Shown here: positions 5,088 to 6,237 of the stretch, in pieces
Position numbering within the stretch: the first letter of the stretch is position 1
How the letters are laid out: each line of letters starts with the position of its first letter
NCBI GenBank assembly: GCA_024653865.1
Contig: JANLHD010000130.1
Coordinates: 1-6,237, forward strand
Length of the DNA: 6,237 bases
DNA from: an archaeon
Lineage (GTDB): Archaea; Iainarchaeota; Iainarchaeia; Iainarchaeales; Iainarchaeaceae
Reading direction: 5' to 3'
Translations under genes and position numbers: made by a program
The notes under the pieces: generated by a model
Database searches by the model: none
Told to the model about the DNA's origin: nothing
The model's input: the letters and a program-made list of their open reading frames with translations, nothing else

Positions 5088-5792
5088 TTACCCGTAAATC
5101 TCGACCTTGATGCCCTCTTTTGGAATCCCCGCGGCTTCCAGCAGAGCTTTTGTTCCCGCGACCATTTTCGGCGGGCCGCAGATGAAATAAAACGCGCCCG
5201 GATTTTTTTTCGTGATGTCTTTGACCATTTCTTCGTCAATTCTCCCCGAATGGTAGCCCTCTTTTTCCTCGCGCGTGAGCGTGAGAAGAAGCGAGAGGTT
5301 CTTGTTGCGCTTCGCAAAACCCTTGAGGGTGTCCCTGAATATTATGTCCTCTTCTGTCTTGCTGCTGTAAACGAAATGCACTTTTGTGCCGAGCTTTTTG
5401 TCCTCAATGTACTGGCAAAAGCACCTAAAGGGCGCGATTCCCGAACCCGCCGCGAGAAGCACAATTGATTTCATTTTCTCGGGGTCGAACACAAAGTGCC
5501 CATAGGGCCCATCAACCATCATTTCATCCCCCGCCCGCACGCCATTCAAAAGCTTGGACACCCAGCCATCGGGCATTTGCTTCACCGTAATCTCGAGGGT
5601 TTCATTTCTAGTCGGCGAGGAAGAAATCGAATAGGCCCTCTTTGGCACGGTTTCCTTCCCCAAAAGCTGCACCATCACAAATTGCCCCGGCTTGAAATCA
5701 AAAGGCGCATCGCCCTTCATTGTGATTGTTGCCGTGTCCAATGTTTCCTTGGTGACCCTTGTAATTTTGACCTTCTGCTTTAGGAATGCCAT
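5088..5792 (-). CDS. FAD/NAD(P)-binding oxidoreductase, ferredoxin-NADP reductase family
   Basis: Flavoprotein that transfers electrons between NAD(P)H and a carrier such as ferredoxin or a partner oxygenase or hydrogenase subunit; the partner cannot be named. The 234 residues comprise an N-terminal FAD-binding beta barrel (about 1-100) with R52-A-Y-S-I-S-S-S, the flavin-binding R-x-Y-S motif, and G95-P-Y-G-H-F. An NAD(P)-binding domain follows, with AAGSGIAPFR (114-123) and C205-G-P-P. It ends at KVEIYG, without the C-terminal cysteine cluster of PyrK-type subunits and without a fused plant-type 2Fe-2S domain, so it is a stand-alone reductase module. The frame is open to an ATG at 5849, but a TATA box at 5816-5823 lies about 27 bases before the ATG at 5792, so the shorter start (MAFLKQKV) is chosen. 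Specific substrate unknown. Confidence 0.9.
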   Translation of the reverse strand: MAFLKQKVKITRVTKETLDTATITMKGDAPFDFKPGQFVMVQLLGKETVPKRAYSISSSPTRNETLEITVKQMPDGWVSKLLNGVRAGDEMMVDGPYGHFVFDPEKMKSIVLLAAGSGIAPFRCFCQYIEDKKLGTKVHFVYSSKTEEDIIFRDTLKGFAKRNKNLSLLLTLTREEKEGYHSGRIDEEMVKDITKKNPGAFYFICGPPKMVAGTKALLEAAGIPKEGIKVEIYG

Positions 5793-5815
5793 GGAAAAAT
5801 TGAAACAAGTAATGC

Positions 5816-5823
5816 TTATAAAA
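5816..5823 (-). promoter_or_regulatory. TATA box for the flavin reductase gene
   Basis: On the minus strand this reads TTTTATAA, centred about 27 bases before the ATG at 5792, predicting a leaderless transcript. It rules against the upstream ATG at 5849, which would lie outside the transcript. Confidence 0.6.
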
Positions 5824-5847
5824 CCGAATTCAGGAGCTAAAAAATGC

Positions 5848-5858
5848 ATTCAATGAAT
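5848..5858. repeat. ATTCA-A-TGAAT palindrome in divergent spacer
   Basis: A perfect 5+1+5 palindrome next to an 8-bp palindrome, AATGCATT (5843-5850), in the 174-base spacer between the flavin reductase and the last gene. It shares the ATTCA/TGAAT half-site with the palindrome at 4379-4393. A regulator site is possible, but AT-rich chance matches are common. Confidence 0.25.
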
Positions 5859-5883
5859 TGGGCGACATGATAACCTTGCAATT

Positions 5884-5895
5884 AGGATTAAATAC
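5884..5895 (+). promoter_or_regulatory. BRE/TATA-like element for the right-end gene
   Basis: AGGATTAAATAC is identical to the element at 1618-1629. Its TATA centre near 5891 predicts transcription from about 5918, giving a leader of about 49 bases to the ATG at 5967, unlike the leaderless genes nearby. Confidence 0.5.
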
Positions 5896-5952
5896 AAAGA
5901 GGTGAATTCTATTCATTAAAAGTGTTCATTTTAGTGGGTGTAAAGCAAAAAA

Positions 5953-5964
5953 GAGGAGGCGAGG
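5953..5964 (+). promoter_or_regulatory. Strong Shine-Dalgarno sequence for the right-end gene
   Basis: GAGGAGGCGAGG is purine-rich and contains GGAGG. The GAGGAGG part ends 7 bases before the ATG at 5967. It is the only strong ribosome binding site at a gene start in the window, fits the predicted leadered transcript, and supports the ATG over an in-frame GTG at 5922. Confidence 0.6.
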
Positions 5965-5966
5965 AA

Positions 5967-6237
5967 ATGGATTGTGACATAAGCAGCAAAAATTGGCAGT
6001 TCTGGATTATCTTGCTCGTACTTGCTTTTGCGGCGGGCTATTTCATTTCAGGTTTTTTAATAGATGAATTGGCATACGAAAATTCCGATTTTGCCAATCC
6101 CGGCATCTCATGCTGCCAGAGTTGCATAAACTCCGATATAGTTTCGCCCATGGCAATTGCTGCCGAAGCCATTCCCTGCACACAATATGTGGAAGATAAA
6201 TCGTGCCTAGATTATTTTAATGATAATAAAATGACGG
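5967..6237 (+). CDS. Membrane-anchored cysteine-containing protein, 3' end outside window
   Basis: The first 90 residues of an unrecognised protein that runs off the window. A short N-terminus is followed by one hydrophobic segment (W10 to I32, including WIILLVLAFAAGYFISGFLI), probably a signal anchor. After it comes a region with cysteines at 49, 50, 53, 71 and 80, including C-C-x-x-C. With residues after the helix expected outside the cell, these cysteines could form disulfides or bind metal. The ATG is chosen for its strong upstream Shine-Dalgarno sequence; the frame stays open upstream to 5892, and a GTG at 5922 is the alternative. It is divergent from the flavin reductase. Function cannot be judged without the rest of the gene. 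Confidence 0.7.
   Translation, partial: MDCDISSKNWQFWIILLVLAFAAGYFISGFLIDELAYENSDFANPGISCCQSCINSDIVSPMAIAAEAIPCTQYVEDKSCLDYFNDNKMT

Noticed and set aside
5793..5849. ATG at 5849 as the start of the flavin reductase
   Set aside because: The upstream 19 codons span the TATA box, and the family normally starts just before the first barrel strand.
5898..5904. AGAGGTG as a ribosome binding site
   Set aside because: It lies upstream of the predicted transcription start near 5918, and the only nearby frame stops after a few codons.
1..6237. CRISPR array, mobile element, tRNA or rRNA
   Set aside because: No regularly spaced direct repeats, terminal inverted repeats with a transposase, or recognisable tRNA or rRNA sequence was seen on either strand.

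Overview
This window looks like a piece of an archaeal chromosome. The archaeal signs are a transcription factor B (TFB) gene at the left edge, an archaeal-type RNase HII, and AT-rich TATA-like boxes about 27-28 bases upstream of several start codons, which is the layout of leaderless archaeal transcripts. The exact lineage cannot be fixed from sequence alone. The compact genes and single-gene transcription units would fit a small-genome euryarchaeal or DPANN-type archaeon (weak inference). No rRNA, tRNA, CRISPR array, insertion sequence or integrase was seen.

Layout, left to right: TFB (+, its N-terminus lies before the window); an unrecognised 231-residue protein (-); a 104-residue protein with two CxxC motifs (+); peptide methionine sulfoxide reductase MsrA (-); RNase HII and an Hsp20-type small heat shock protein (+, probably one transcript); the condensin-associated winged-helix protein ScpB (-); an AT-rich gene for an unrecognised four-helix membrane protein (+); a FAD/NAD(P)H oxidoreductase of the ferredoxin reductase family (-); and the start of a membrane-anchored, cysteine-containing protein that runs off the right edge (+). 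Strand changes at almost every gene, so most genes must have their own promoter. Several convergent pairs end within 1 to 4 bases of each other. No gap between genes exceeds 174 bases.

The genes do not form one obvious pathway. They are housekeeping functions: transcription initiation (TFB), removal of RNA from DNA (RNase HII), chromosome organisation (ScpB), protein repair and folding (MsrA, Hsp20) and electron transfer (flavin reductase). The TATA-box rule changes three starts from the longest possible reading frame: MsrA to 2512, the membrane protein to 4394 and the flavin reductase to 5792. I see no convincing new defence or mobile system. The least explained parts are the 231-residue protein, the two-CxxC protein, the compositionally foreign membrane gene and the truncated cysteine-rich gene at the right end.
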